A stretch of 6,210 nt of DNA from an uncultured Verrucomicrobiota bacterium (GCA_903925515.1 CAIYFP010000226.1:1-6210), one strand, 5' to 3'. Counted from the first letter of the stretch, positions 1-6,210 are shown. Notes: generated by a model from the letters alone, not told the origin. Numbers and translations are program-made.

Positions 1-1383
1 CTTGCGCCGGTCTTCATGCTTGGAGGCGCGTCGGTGGTGGAGGAGGTCCGGGTCGATTGGCCTTCTGGCCTGAGCACGGAACTGCGCGATCAGGCCGTGG
101 ATCAAGCCATCGTGGTGAACGCACCGCCCCTTGTAGCGTCCTTGGAGGAGCGCACGCTGGACCGCCTGAAGACCCTTTTGGTGGATTTGTCCGGGACGGG
201 TGTGGGCGATCCGGGGCCGGGGTTGACGTATTCGCTGGCGAGTGGCCCTGAGGGGATGACGGTGAGTGCAGCCGGCAAGCTGGAATGGTCGCCGCCCATG
301 ACCCATGCCGTGGGGATCTATCCAGTAAGCGTCCGGGTGAGCGACGGGATGGCGCACACGACTGGCACCTTCAGGGTGCGCTTGATGGAGATCAACGACG
401 TCCCCGCCTTCGCCAAGGGCCCCGACCGGGTGGACTGGGACGACGCGGGGCCCGTGGTTGTGGCAGGATGGGCGACCGGGATTTCGGCGGGTCCGGCAGA
501 CGAGGCAGGCCAGCGCTTGGGATTCGTGGTGGAGACGACGAACGCCGGCTTGTTTGCGATGGCACCTGCGATCGCGCCGAACGGGACCCTGACGTACATG
601 CCGCGCAAGGTGGCGAAGGGCATGGCAACCGTGACGGTGCGGCTGAGGGATGATGGGGGGACCGCGAACGGGGCCATGGACACGAGCGCTTCCCAAGCCT
701 TCACGATTACGGTGCAGGCAAGGCCACGGGTGGTGGGACGTTGGTTGTTCTACAACCACTCCCGTTTCGACGGGAACGATGCGGGGCTTGGGATTGCGGA
801 CGACGAGGCGATTGCGACGGACAAGGTGGCGTTGCGAAAGGGTGCCGGCAGGGTGTCGTCGTTCGCCAACATCTCGTCGTACCACCGGGGAATCAACGGG
901 GTGGCGGTGGACATAGTGGGGTTGGCCGGGACGCCAACGGCGGCGGACTTTGGTCTGCGGGTGGGGCGGGGAGCCGCGTTGACGGAATGGACGGCGGGAC
1001 CCGGTCCGGCGGTGATCCGGGTGAGGGCAGGCGCGGGGTTGGACGGCAGCGATCGGGTGATGTTGAGCTGGGTGGACTCGACGGTGAGAAACCGATGGCT
1101 GGAGGTCACGGTGAAGGCCAACGAGCAGACGGGCATGGTGGAGCCTGACACGTTTTATTTCGGGAGCGTGGTGGGGGAGACGGGGCCCGCCGCGGCCAAT
1201 GGGGTGCAATCGGTGACGGTCGGGGATGTGTTGGCGGTGCGATTGGCGACGCGTCTTGGCCTGGTTCCCGTGACGGCGACCCATGACATCAACCGTGATG
1301 GCTTCATCAACACGACCGACGTGATGCTGGTGCGGGCCAACCAGACAACGTCGGCGACGCGGATCAGCCCGATTGCGCCGTAG
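1..1383 (+). CDS. Secreted mosaic protein, C-terminal part (ASPIC/UnbV tail, two Ig/cadherin-like domains, dockerin-like end); 5' end outside window
   Basis: The frame is open from base 1 to the TAG at 1381-1383. The first ATG (base 16) falls inside a domain, so the true start lies to the left. Residues are counted from that ATG. Residues 1-36 (GGASVVEEVRVDWPSG, then an acidic strand ending AIVVN) resemble the end of an ASPIC/UnbV domain, which usually follows FG-GAP/VCBS propeller repeats. Residues 37-129 look like a putative-Ig (He_PIG/cadherin-like) domain, with LTYSLASGPEGMTV, a W-P turn and YPVSVRVSDG. Residues 130-235 form a second such domain (GWATGISAGPADEAGQ, LTYMPRKVAKGMATVTVRL). 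Residues 236-455 resemble a C-terminal module of planctomycete and verrucomicrobial exported proteins (RWLFYNHSRFDGND, SSYHRGINGVAVDI). It ends in one EF-hand/dockerin loop, DINRDGFINTTD (residues 424-435), with acidic or Asn ligands at 424, 426, 428 and 435. The visible part has no cysteine. It is probably exported and structural or adhesive. Module calls are from pattern memory; the exact role is unknown. Confidence 0.85.
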   Translation, partial: LAPVFMLGGASVVEEVRVDWPSGLSTELRDQAVDQAIVVNAPPLVASLEERTLDRLKTLLVDLSGTGVGDPGPGLTYSLASGPEGMTVSAAGKLEWSPPMTHAVGIYPVSVRVSDGMAHTTGTFRVRLMEINDVPAFAKGPDRVDWDDAGPVVVAGWATGISAGPADEAGQRLGFVVETTNAGLFAMAPAIAPNGTLTYMPRKVAKGMATVTVRLRDDGGTANGAMDTSASQAFTITVQARPRVVGRWLFYNHSRFDGNDAGLGIADDEAIATDKVALRKGAGRVSSFANISSYHRGINGVAVDIVGLAGTPTAADFGLRVGRGAALTEWTAGPGPAVIRVRAGAGLDGSDRVMLSWVDSTVRNRWLEVTVKANEQTGMVEPDTFYFGSVVGETGPAAANGVQSVTVGDVLAVRLATRLGLVPVTATHDINRDGFINTTDVMLVRANQTTSATRISPIAP

Positions 1384-1432
1384 GGGCGCGAGGGCCTTGG
1401 GAACTCTTCAGGAACCGATCGTCCCGCGAGCC

Positions 1433-1451
1433 TTCAAGGGCGGGCCTTGAA
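1433..1451. repeat. Perfect 7-bp inverted repeat (hairpin) between the mosaic protein and lipoprotein genes
   Basis: TTCAAGG at 1433-1439 is exactly complementary to CCTTGAA at 1445-1451, with the 5-base loop GCGGG. It lies 49 bases after the upstream stop codon. On the plus strand it is followed by AAGACGG, with no T-run, so it is not a standard intrinsic terminator in that direction. The stem covers the purine-rich AAGGG (1436-1440) and the TTG at 1447, which could be an alternative start of the next gene. A regulatory role is inference only. Confidence 0.45.
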
Positions 1452-1494
1452 AAGACGGCTTCCAACACGTCCCCGGCCGCTTCAACGTGCGACC

Positions 1495-1854
1495 ATGGAT
1501 CGCGGGGCAACGGGCACGGCTTCATGGAGGTTCGCGGCGCTTCTTTTGTGGGCGACGGCGGGATGCGGGGATGGCGATCCCAAGCCCGTGAACTCCCGTT
1601 CGTCTGGAAACCCTGCGACGGCGCCGCTCGACTACCTTGCGGTGCAAGGCAAGGCCACGAGGCATTCCGAGAGCGCGACATCCCTCGCGCAGGTCCACCA
1701 GGCGTTGCAACAGTTCCGCGCCTCGGAGGATCGGTGGCCGGAGAGCTTGGACGAGCTCGTGAAGGCGGGGTTCCTTGCCAAGGTCCCGGTGATGCCCGTC
1801 GGACAAAGCCTTACCTATGACCCTCGCACCGGGGCGGTCAGGGTCGCACGCTGA
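1495..1854 (+). CDS. Small predicted lipoprotein with pseudopilin-like C-terminal domain
   Basis: From the ATG at 1495 this gives 119 residues. A short n-region with an arginine is followed by the hydrophobic FAALLLWATAG and Cys24, then GDGD, which looks like a signal peptidase II signal; the -3 residue is Thr, not the usual Leu. Cys24 is the only cysteine. A Ser/Pro/Asn-rich linker leads to residues 45-119, with a helix (LAQVHQALQQFRASEDRWPE, then SLDELVKAGFL) and a short strand containing YDPRTG. This resembles the C-terminal part of type II secretion G-like pseudopilins and related short verrucomicrobial proteins, but the N-methylation pilin helix is absent, so a pilus role is not supported. 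The frame is open upstream to a TTG at 1447, preceded by AAGGG, which would add 16 Arg/Pro-rich residues. I prefer the ATG because it leaves a normal-length signal peptide, though it has no Shine-Dalgarno sequence. The stop lies 22 bases from that of the convergent dipeptidase gene. Function unknown. Confidence 0.72.
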   Translation: MDRGATGTASWRFAALLLWATAGCGDGDPKPVNSRSSGNPATAPLDYLAVQGKATRHSESATSLAQVHQALQQFRASEDRWPESLDELVKAGFLAKVPVMPVGQSLTYDPRTGAVRVAR

Positions 1855-1876
1855 GCTCGTCCGCCTGCGTTGTGTC

Positions 1877-2956
1877 TCAACGCCATGCCCGTCGCAGGAC
1901 GCGGAGGAAGTTGCCCGAGAAAACGCCCTCGACGTCGGCCATGGACCAGCCCCGGCCGAGGAGGATGTCGGCAAGCCGGGGCACGTCGGCGATGGATTGC
2001 ACCTCGCGGGGGGTTTGTTCGTTGCCGAACGCGCCATCAAGGTCGGTGCCGATGCCGACGTGTCGGGCGGAGCCGGTAACCTGGGCGATGTGGTCGGCGT
2101 GGTCGGCGACGTGATGAAGGCTGGCGCCGGTGGACTCGGGGGTGCTTTGGCCGCGCACCCAGCCGGGGACGACCATCCATGCGTCGAGTGCGAGCCCGAC
2201 GACGGCGTCGCGTTGCGCGAGGAGGCGAAGGTGATCGTCGGGTAGCTGGCGTTGATGGGGAACGAGGGCGCGGCAGAGGTGGTGGCTGGCCCAGAGGGGT
2301 CCATCAAAGAGATCAAGGGCCTCGACAAGGCATTCGTCGCTCAGGTGGGTGACGTCGAGGATGACGCCGAGCCGCGCCATTTCACGGAGGAGGTCGCGCC
2401 CGCGCGGGTTGAAGCCGCCGGTCGTGGACGTGCCATGGGCATAGACGCCGGGGCCGTAGTGGGCGGGGCCGACGGCGCGGAGGCCGTCGTTCCATGAACG
2501 TTCGAGATGGCCAAGGGTGACGAGGGAATCGGCGCCTTCGAGCGACAGGATGCAGCCGATGGGGCGGCGGTCCGGTCCGGCGGGCAGGGGCGCGGACCAG
2601 AGGGCGACATGGGCCTCCATGGAGGCGCGGTCCCGAAGGATGCGGATTTCGCCGGCCTCCTCCATCGCCTCGTACCATGCGCGTTGGGCACGGGTCATCG
2701 CCCATGCCTGGGCCTGCGAGGCCCACCCGGCGACGGGGCTGTAGGCATCGTGCTCAACGCGCGCGATCTGGGTGGCCACGCAGATGCCGGCACCCGCACG
2801 GCGCATGGCGTCGAAGCAGACCGTGCCACGGCCGCGGTCGGGCTTGTCCTTCTTGTGGGCCTCGTGGGAACGGATGGCGTCGAGGGGCCGGGAGAGGTCA
2901 CGGTTCCATTCGACCGCGTTCATGGCGAGGTCGAGGTGGGCGTCCAGGAGGAGCAT
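1877..2956 (-). CDS. Membrane dipeptidase family (peptidase M19) zinc dipeptidase
   Basis: This 359-residue protein matches the length and motifs of peptidase M19 (renal/membrane dipeptidase), di-zinc enzymes of the amidohydrolase fold that hydrolyse dipeptides, often including L-D or D-containing ones. Visible motifs, in order: DAHLDL at 5-10 (zinc ligands His7 and Asp9), SLEGADS with the bridging Glu140, DVTHLSDE with His204, WASHHLCRAL with His225, HQRQLPDD with Arg236 (equivalent to the substrate-binding arginine), GIGTDLDG with catalytic Asp305, and the closing FSGNFLRVLR. All expected metal ligands are present. The region DKPDRGRGTV...CVATQIAR also fits the planctomycete/verrucomicrobial branch. 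There is no signal peptide and the DAHLDL motif begins at residue 5, so the ATG at 2956 is firm and the enzyme is probably cytoplasmic. It starts 30 bases after the dsbD stop codon and has a pyrimidine-rich leader without a Shine-Dalgarno sequence, suggesting co-transcription and perhaps coupling. The physiological substrate cannot be read from sequence; peptide recycling is plausible. Confidence 0.95.
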   Translation of the reverse strand: MLLLDAHLDLAMNAVEWNRDLSRPLDAIRSHEAHKKDKPDRGRGTVCFDAMRRAGAGICVATQIARVEHDAYSPVAGWASQAQAWAMTRAQRAWYEAMEEAGEIRILRDRASMEAHVALWSAPLPAGPDRRPIGCILSLEGADSLVTLGHLERSWNDGLRAVGPAHYGPGVYAHGTSTTGGFNPRGRDLLREMARLGVILDVTHLSDECLVEALDLFDGPLWASHHLCRALVPHQRQLPDDHLRLLAQRDAVVGLALDAWMVVPGWVRGQSTPESTGASLHHVADHADHIAQVTGSARHVGIGTDLDGAFGNEQTPREVQSIADVPRLADILLGRGWSMADVEGVFSGNFLRVLRRAWR

Positions 2957-2986
2957 GGGCAGGGGATGCGAGGAGGGCGGGCGGGC

Positions 2987-5203
2987 CTAGCGCGGGGTGG
3001 CCGCCCAGTCGAGGGCCTCCAGCACGATGCCCTCGCGAAGGAGCTCGGGGAGGGCGCGCGGGGGTTCCGAGGGGTTGGCGGGATAGACCAAGACCAAGGG
3101 CACGCCCGGACGTTGATACGCCTGGAGCACGGCGGCGATCCGAGGGTCATTCCGGGAAAAGTCCGCCATGAACACGAGCGTGCCGGTGTCCTGGACGCGT
3201 TGGATGACACTCGGGACCTCGATGGCAAGGCGGAGGTTGGAATTGCAGGTGGTGCAGTAGTCCGCGGTGAAGTCCACGAGGATGGGCTTGCCGGAAGCGC
3301 GGGCCTTCTCGACGGCCTCGGGAGACCATGGCTGCCACGGAAGCTTGTGCCTTCCAGAGGGCCGGGGCGCCGATGCGGAGGCTCCGGGGGCGGTGGGGTC
3401 TGCGGGGTGACGCCAGTCCACCTCGCGTTCGAGCATCCAGAAGTAGGCGGTGGCAAGCAGGGCAAGGAAGGCGGCCCATGCGGGGCGCGGGGCGCGCAGG
3501 ACGGGCTGGATGAACTGGCCGAACACCCACGCGGCGACGACGACCACCACGATGGCCCAGCCTAGCCACAGGATGCGGTCCTTGTCGTAGTGGTTCGCCG
3601 TGAGCATGAAGAGCCACACGGCCGTGGCCAGCATGGGAAAGCCCATGAACTTCTTGAACTGGACCATCCAGTTGCCGGGCTTGGGCAGGAGCTTGAGCCA
3701 GCGAGGCTGCAGGCAAAGCACGACATACGGAAGCGCAAGACCCAGCCCGGCCGTCAGGTACATGGCCAGCGTCACCCATGGGCTTTGCCCGGGCCGAAGG
3801 GCATACCCGATGGACACGCCCAGAAACGGGGCGCTGCATGGGGTGGCAAGGACGGTGGCAAGAACGCCGTTGAAGAAGGCGCCGCCCGCGCCTTCCTTGG
3901 CAGCAAGCTCCCCCGCCTTGCTGATGCCGCCGGAGCCCAGCGTGACCTCGAAGACGCCAAAGAGGTTGAGGGCGATCACCACCACCAAGAACGTCATCAG
4001 GACGAGGAAGACGCTGTTCTGGAAGAGAATCCCTTGATGGACCAGTTGCTTGGCCATGCTCAACGCCACCATCACGCCCCCCAGCGCCCCGAACGACGCC
4101 ACCACGCCCGCCCCGTACATCAGGCCCAGCAACCGGACACGCCCCGGCGATTCCTGCGCCTGCCGCACGAACCCAAGGATCTTCAGCGCGATCACCGGCA
4201 GGACGCACGGCATGATGTTCAGGATCAACCCGCCCAGCAACGCCATGCCAAGGATCAGGACGAAGGGCTTGTCGCCGGGAAGAGAACCCGCCCCCGCCCC
4301 CGCCGCCGTCGCAGGCACCGCGGCTCCCGCGCCCGCAACGCCGGTCGCCGGCGCAGACGTCATGGCCACAACCCGGAAAGACCGGGCCTTGGCGGGTGAA
4401 TTCCCGACATCAACCAAGAGCCCAGCAAGCGTCGTCGGCCATGACCCTTGGTCGAGCTCGGCCGTGCCGCCGACGGTCACAAGGGCCGTGCCATGGGCCT
4501 GCGCCGCCGGGGATGCCATCCCGCCACCCTCGAACGCGAGGCCTTCGACAGGTTCCGGGAAGAAGTCCCAACGGCCGTCGGCGATCGGGAACTGGATGGA
4601 ATACGCCTTCTTCTTGGGGTCCGCGGAGCCCGCGACGGCCGACCATGCGAGGGTGACCGGAAACGGTTGCGGCTTGGGAATGCCGGAAAGGAACCCGGTG
4701 AACTCCGGGGCTGCGGCGGAAGGCACGGCTTTCGGCCCGACCGCAAGCCGCGCCTCGAGGTTGGCCTTGCCGGGCACGCAGGACTTCTCGCATTCCAGCC
4801 ATCCCACCCGGGCGCGCAAGGTGTAGTCGCCCGACGCGATGGTGTCGGCAAGGGCAAGCGAAACGAGCAGGTGGACGACACCCTCGTAGGCGAAGACGGA
4901 GCCGGCATCCTCCTTGATCCGGAGGGGCGTGGGCCATTGGATGTCTCCGGCCGTGATGCCATCGGGGAGTTCCCATTCGAGGGTGGTGGCTTGGCCGCCA
5001 AGGCCGCCCTCGCTTGGGTTGAGCCAATAGGTGTGCCAATGCTCCGGCATGGCGAGCCGGACGGCTGCGAGGACACGGGAGCCAGGCGCCGCCGCCTCAT
5101 GGTCCAGAAGCAGGGACGCCCGTGTTTTGGCTTGGGCATTCGCGACGTGGGCCGCGACCAGAGCCATGGACCACGCCAACCATCGGGCCAACAAGGCGAT
5201 CAT
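2987..5203 (-). CDS. dsbD: DsbD/ScsB-type protein-disulfide reductase (transmembrane thiol:disulfide interchange protein)
   Basis: This inner-membrane electron shuttle passes reducing power from cytoplasmic thioredoxin to periplasmic thiol proteins. All three expected parts are present in 738 residues. A signal peptide (about 1-23, cleavage near VANA/QA) precedes an N-terminal disulfide-corrector (alpha) domain, about 27-280, with Cys138 and Cys142 in GWLECEKSCVPG. The CxxxC spacing is of the ScsB/DipZ type rather than the E. coli DsbD type. An Ala/Gly-rich linker (283-310) leads to a core of about eight membrane segments (312-591), with Cys333 in NIMPCVLPV and Cys456 in ATPCSAPFLG, the transmembrane redox pair. 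A second linker leads to a C-terminal thioredoxin-fold domain (about 620-738) with DYCTTC (Cys650, Cys653) and the GVP cis-proline at 700-702. It is longer than E. coli DsbD (about 565), mostly in the N-terminal part. The ATG at 5203 has only GGAAA just upstream. M19 follows after 30 bases; the PEP-CTERM gene ends 78 bases upstream, with no clear terminator between. The symbol is by family, not proven orthology. Confidence 0.95.
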   Translation of the reverse strand: MIALLARWLAWSMALVAAHVANAQAKTRASLLLDHEAAAPGSRVLAAVRLAMPEHWHTYWLNPSEGGLGGQATTLEWELPDGITAGDIQWPTPLRIKEDAGSVFAYEGVVHLLVSLALADTIASGDYTLRARVGWLECEKSCVPGKANLEARLAVGPKAVPSAAAPEFTGFLSGIPKPQPFPVTLAWSAVAGSADPKKKAYSIQFPIADGRWDFFPEPVEGLAFEGGGMASPAAQAHGTALVTVGGTAELDQGSWPTTLAGLLVDVGNSPAKARSFRVVAMTSAPATGVAGAGAAVPATAAGAGAGSLPGDKPFVLILGMALLGGLILNIMPCVLPVIALKILGFVRQAQESPGRVRLLGLMYGAGVVASFGALGGVMVALSMAKQLVHQGILFQNSVFLVLMTFLVVVIALNLFGVFEVTLGSGGISKAGELAAKEGAGGAFFNGVLATVLATPCSAPFLGVSIGYALRPGQSPWVTLAMYLTAGLGLALPYVVLCLQPRWLKLLPKPGNWMVQFKKFMGFPMLATAVWLFMLTANHYDKDRILWLGWAIVVVVVAAWVFGQFIQPVLRAPRPAWAAFLALLATAYFWMLEREVDWRHPADPTAPGASASAPRPSGRHKLPWQPWSPEAVEKARASGKPILVDFTADYCTTCNSNLRLAIEVPSVIQRVQDTGTLVFMADFSRNDPRIAAVLQAYQRPGVPLVLVYPANPSEPPRALPELLREGIVLEALDWAATPR

Positions 5204-5281
5204 GTTTCCATGCCCGTCCAGTGATGCGGGAGGAAGGTCGCGCGTCGCCTGCCGGTCCCCATGGCTCGCGGCGGGACGACG

Positions 5282-6022
5282 TTAGCCAACCTTCAAGAAC
5301 CGCCGCATTCCAAGGCCCAGTACCGCAACCCCGGCCAGCCCCATCGCGACCGTGTGAGGTTCCGGGATCGGAGCGGCCCGGACCGTGATGACGAAGTTGG
5401 CGTCGTTTCCCGTTGCACCCTTGAGAGGTCTCAGGGCCCAGTCGTCGTCCCCCGGACCGGTTCGTTCCCAGTAGCCGGGCTCGGTGGAGCCTTCGGCCGA
5501 GCTGTGTTCCCGGCTGACGATGGCTGCGTCGGGCGATCCCGCGACATTGTTGAACCGGACGGTGACGAGGATGTTGTCCGGAACCGTGTGCTTGAAGTCA
5601 TAGCCCAATTCGGCGATCGCCATCTTTTGGCCGCGGCGAGCCCAGAGCCCATCGACGGCATGGTCAAAGATCTTGGCGCCCGGAGAATATAGGCCGTTGG
5701 CGTCGGGGCCGTTCAATTCATAGACCGACACGGAAGCCCCGAGGACCTGCGAGAAAAAGTCTGCCCGGAACGCAAACTGAATCTCGGTCAGCACCCGGTT
5801 CCCTCCGCCCAACCGGATGTCCTCGCCAAATTCCAGGCTGCTCCGGACATCCGTGTCGAACGCGAGGGGACCCTGCCCATTCACCATGTACACCACGGCG
5901 TTTTCGTCTTCGGGAAAGACACCGGGAAAGGGTGAGCTTTGCCCAAAAACTGAATGGGCCCCGAGGGCAATGCCGGCCAAGCACGCGGTCGAGCGAATCA
6001 CACGGGAAGGAGGTGTCTTCAT
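5282..6022 (-). CDS. PEP-CTERM sorting domain protein
   Basis: This 246-residue exported protein has a signal peptide at about 1-28 (Arg-containing n-region, hydrophobic ACLAGIALGAHSV, likely cleavage near FGQ/SS). At the C-terminus is a PEP-CTERM tail: IPEPHTVAMG at 219-228 with Pro-Glu-Pro at 220-222, a hydrophobic helix to about 238, then basic MRRFLK. Such tails are recognised by exosortase (XrtA-like) in bacteria making exopolysaccharide; the helix is cut and the protein is delivered to the envelope or matrix. The middle (about 40-215) looks beta-rich, with FAFRADFF, a VSVYELNG strand and GYDFKHTVPDNILVTVRFNNV, a layout I associate with verrucomicrobial PEP-CTERM proteins of unknown function. 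The mature part has no cysteine. The ATG at 6022 gives the signal peptide directly, but its leader has no strong Shine-Dalgarno. No exosortase or polysaccharide gene is in the window. The specific role is unknown. Confidence 0.9.
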   Translation of the reverse strand: MKTPPSRVIRSTACLAGIALGAHSVFGQSSPFPGVFPEDENAVVYMVNGQGPLAFDTDVRSSLEFGEDIRLGGGNRVLTEIQFAFRADFFSQVLGASVSVYELNGPDANGLYSPGAKIFDHAVDGLWARRGQKMAIAELGYDFKHTVPDNILVTVRFNNVAGSPDAAIVSREHSSAEGSTEPGYWERTGPGDDDWALRPLKGATGNDANFVITVRAAPIPEPHTVAMGLAGVAVLGLGMRRFLKVG

Positions 6023-6073
6023 GTCTCAGGACGGAGGCACTCCAACATGTAGCCCCGTGCCATTCAAGTACTT

Positions 6074-6101
6074 ATTATGCCCCTGAATCCCCACGTAAGA
6101 A
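6074..6101 (-). promoter_or_regulatory. Weak candidate promoter for the PEP-CTERM gene
   Basis: Read on the minus strand, CATAAT (6074-6079, preceded by GG) fits a -10 box with five of six consensus bases. TTCTTA (6096-6101), 16 bases upstream, is a poor -35 box (three of six). The -10 box is about 51 bases upstream of the ATG at 6022, a normal leader length. This is the most AT-rich patch of an otherwise GC-rich intergenic stretch, which supports promoter activity but could occur by chance. Confidence 0.3.
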
Positions 6102-6132
6102 GTTTTTCGGCTCACGGCTCCGGCCATGGACG

Positions 6133-6176
6133 CGGATGGAGTGGCCAACGGATGGATCCCAAGGACCCCATCCGTT
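6133..6176. repeat. CGGATGGA repeat cluster with a 9-bp inverted repeat
   Basis: CGGATGGA occurs directly at 6133-6140 and 6149-6156, 16 bases apart start to start. AACGGATGG at 6147-6155 is exactly complementary to CCATCCGTT at 6168-6176; the 12-base loop holds a further TCC/GGA pair (6157-6159 with 6163-6165). No T-run follows on either strand, so a standard intrinsic terminator is unlikely. It lies about 110-155 bases upstream of the PEP-CTERM start. It could be an operator-like site, a structured RNA end or chance. Confidence 0.45.
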
Positions 6177-6210
6177 CACCCTCTCCAAAAAGCCCGGGCA
6201 TCCCCATGCA

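Noticed and set aside
1522..2328. Minus-strand open frame of 268 codons across the lipoprotein and dipeptidase genes
   Set aside because: It is Ser/Pro/Arg-rich with no domain, and overlaps the dipeptidase in another frame on the same strand.
2507..3565. Long plus-strand open frame (352 codons) opposite the dipeptidase and dsbD
   Set aside because: It is Gly/Arg/Asp-rich with no recognisable motif and lies antisense to two genes with clear catalytic motifs; high GC makes such open frames common.
3590..4399. Plus-strand open frame of 269 codons inside dsbD
   Set aside because: Its composition is His/Arg/Gln-rich, typical of an antisense reading of membrane-segment codons; dsbD is certain here.
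5255..5277. GTCCC/GGGAC pair between the PEP-CTERM and dsbD genes as a terminator
   Set aside because: The stem is only 5 bp with a 13-base loop and has no T-run, so it does not support termination.
6112..6210. Short frames open to the right edge on both strands (for example an ATG at 6127 on plus, and minus-strand frames ending near 6112 and 6077)
   Set aside because: They are 28-44 codons, lack a Shine-Dalgarno or domain, and third-position GC looks lower than in the clear genes; they may be chance.
1..6210. Defence, toxin-antitoxin, CRISPR, transposon or biosynthetic cluster
   Set aside because: No transposase, integrase, nuclease, repeat array or biosynthetic enzyme is visible; the five genes belong to familiar families or small envelope proteins.

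Overview
This GC-rich window looks like chromosomal DNA from a Verrucomicrobiota-type bacterium, with a planctomycete as the less likely alternative. The pointers are a PEP-CTERM sorted protein, a large secreted protein with Ig-like and dockerin-like modules of a kind common in these phyla, a metallo-dipeptidase whose N-terminal sequence resembles those of the same phyla, and start sites that mostly lack a good Shine-Dalgarno sequence. The assignment rests on remembered family features, not on a search.

The left part (1-1854) carries two plus-strand genes. The first is the C-terminal part of a secreted, cysteine-free mosaic protein. It enters from the left edge with what looks like the end of an ASPIC/UnbV domain, followed by two Ig/cadherin-like domains and a C-terminal module ending in a dockerin-type calcium loop. 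The second is a small predicted lipoprotein with a helix-plus-YDP domain resembling the C-terminal part of pseudopilin-like proteins. Its start codon is ambiguous, and a perfect hairpin lies over one of the candidate starts.

The right part (1877-6022) carries three minus-strand genes, read right to left: a short PEP-CTERM protein, a DsbD/ScsB-type thiol:disulfide transporter (738 aa, three redox cysteine pairs) and a family M19 zinc dipeptidase. The last two are 30 bases apart and probably co-transcribed. The PEP-CTERM gene is 78 bases upstream of dsbD and may or may not share the transcript. The two blocks converge, with only 22 bases between the lipoprotein and dipeptidase stop codons.

DsbD moves electrons from cytoplasmic thioredoxin across the inner membrane to exported thiol proteins. 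None of the exported neighbours visible here has a cysteine in its mature part apart from the lipid-carrying one, so its clients must be encoded elsewhere. The dipeptidase has no signal peptide and probably works in the cytoplasm. The right end (6023-6210) is non-coding as far as I can tell; it holds a weak candidate promoter and a cluster of CGGATGGA repeats that includes a perfect 9-bp inverted repeat. I see no mobile element, CRISPR array, tRNA or rRNA, and no convincing sign of a new defence or biosynthetic system. Most of the window reads as ordinary genes.
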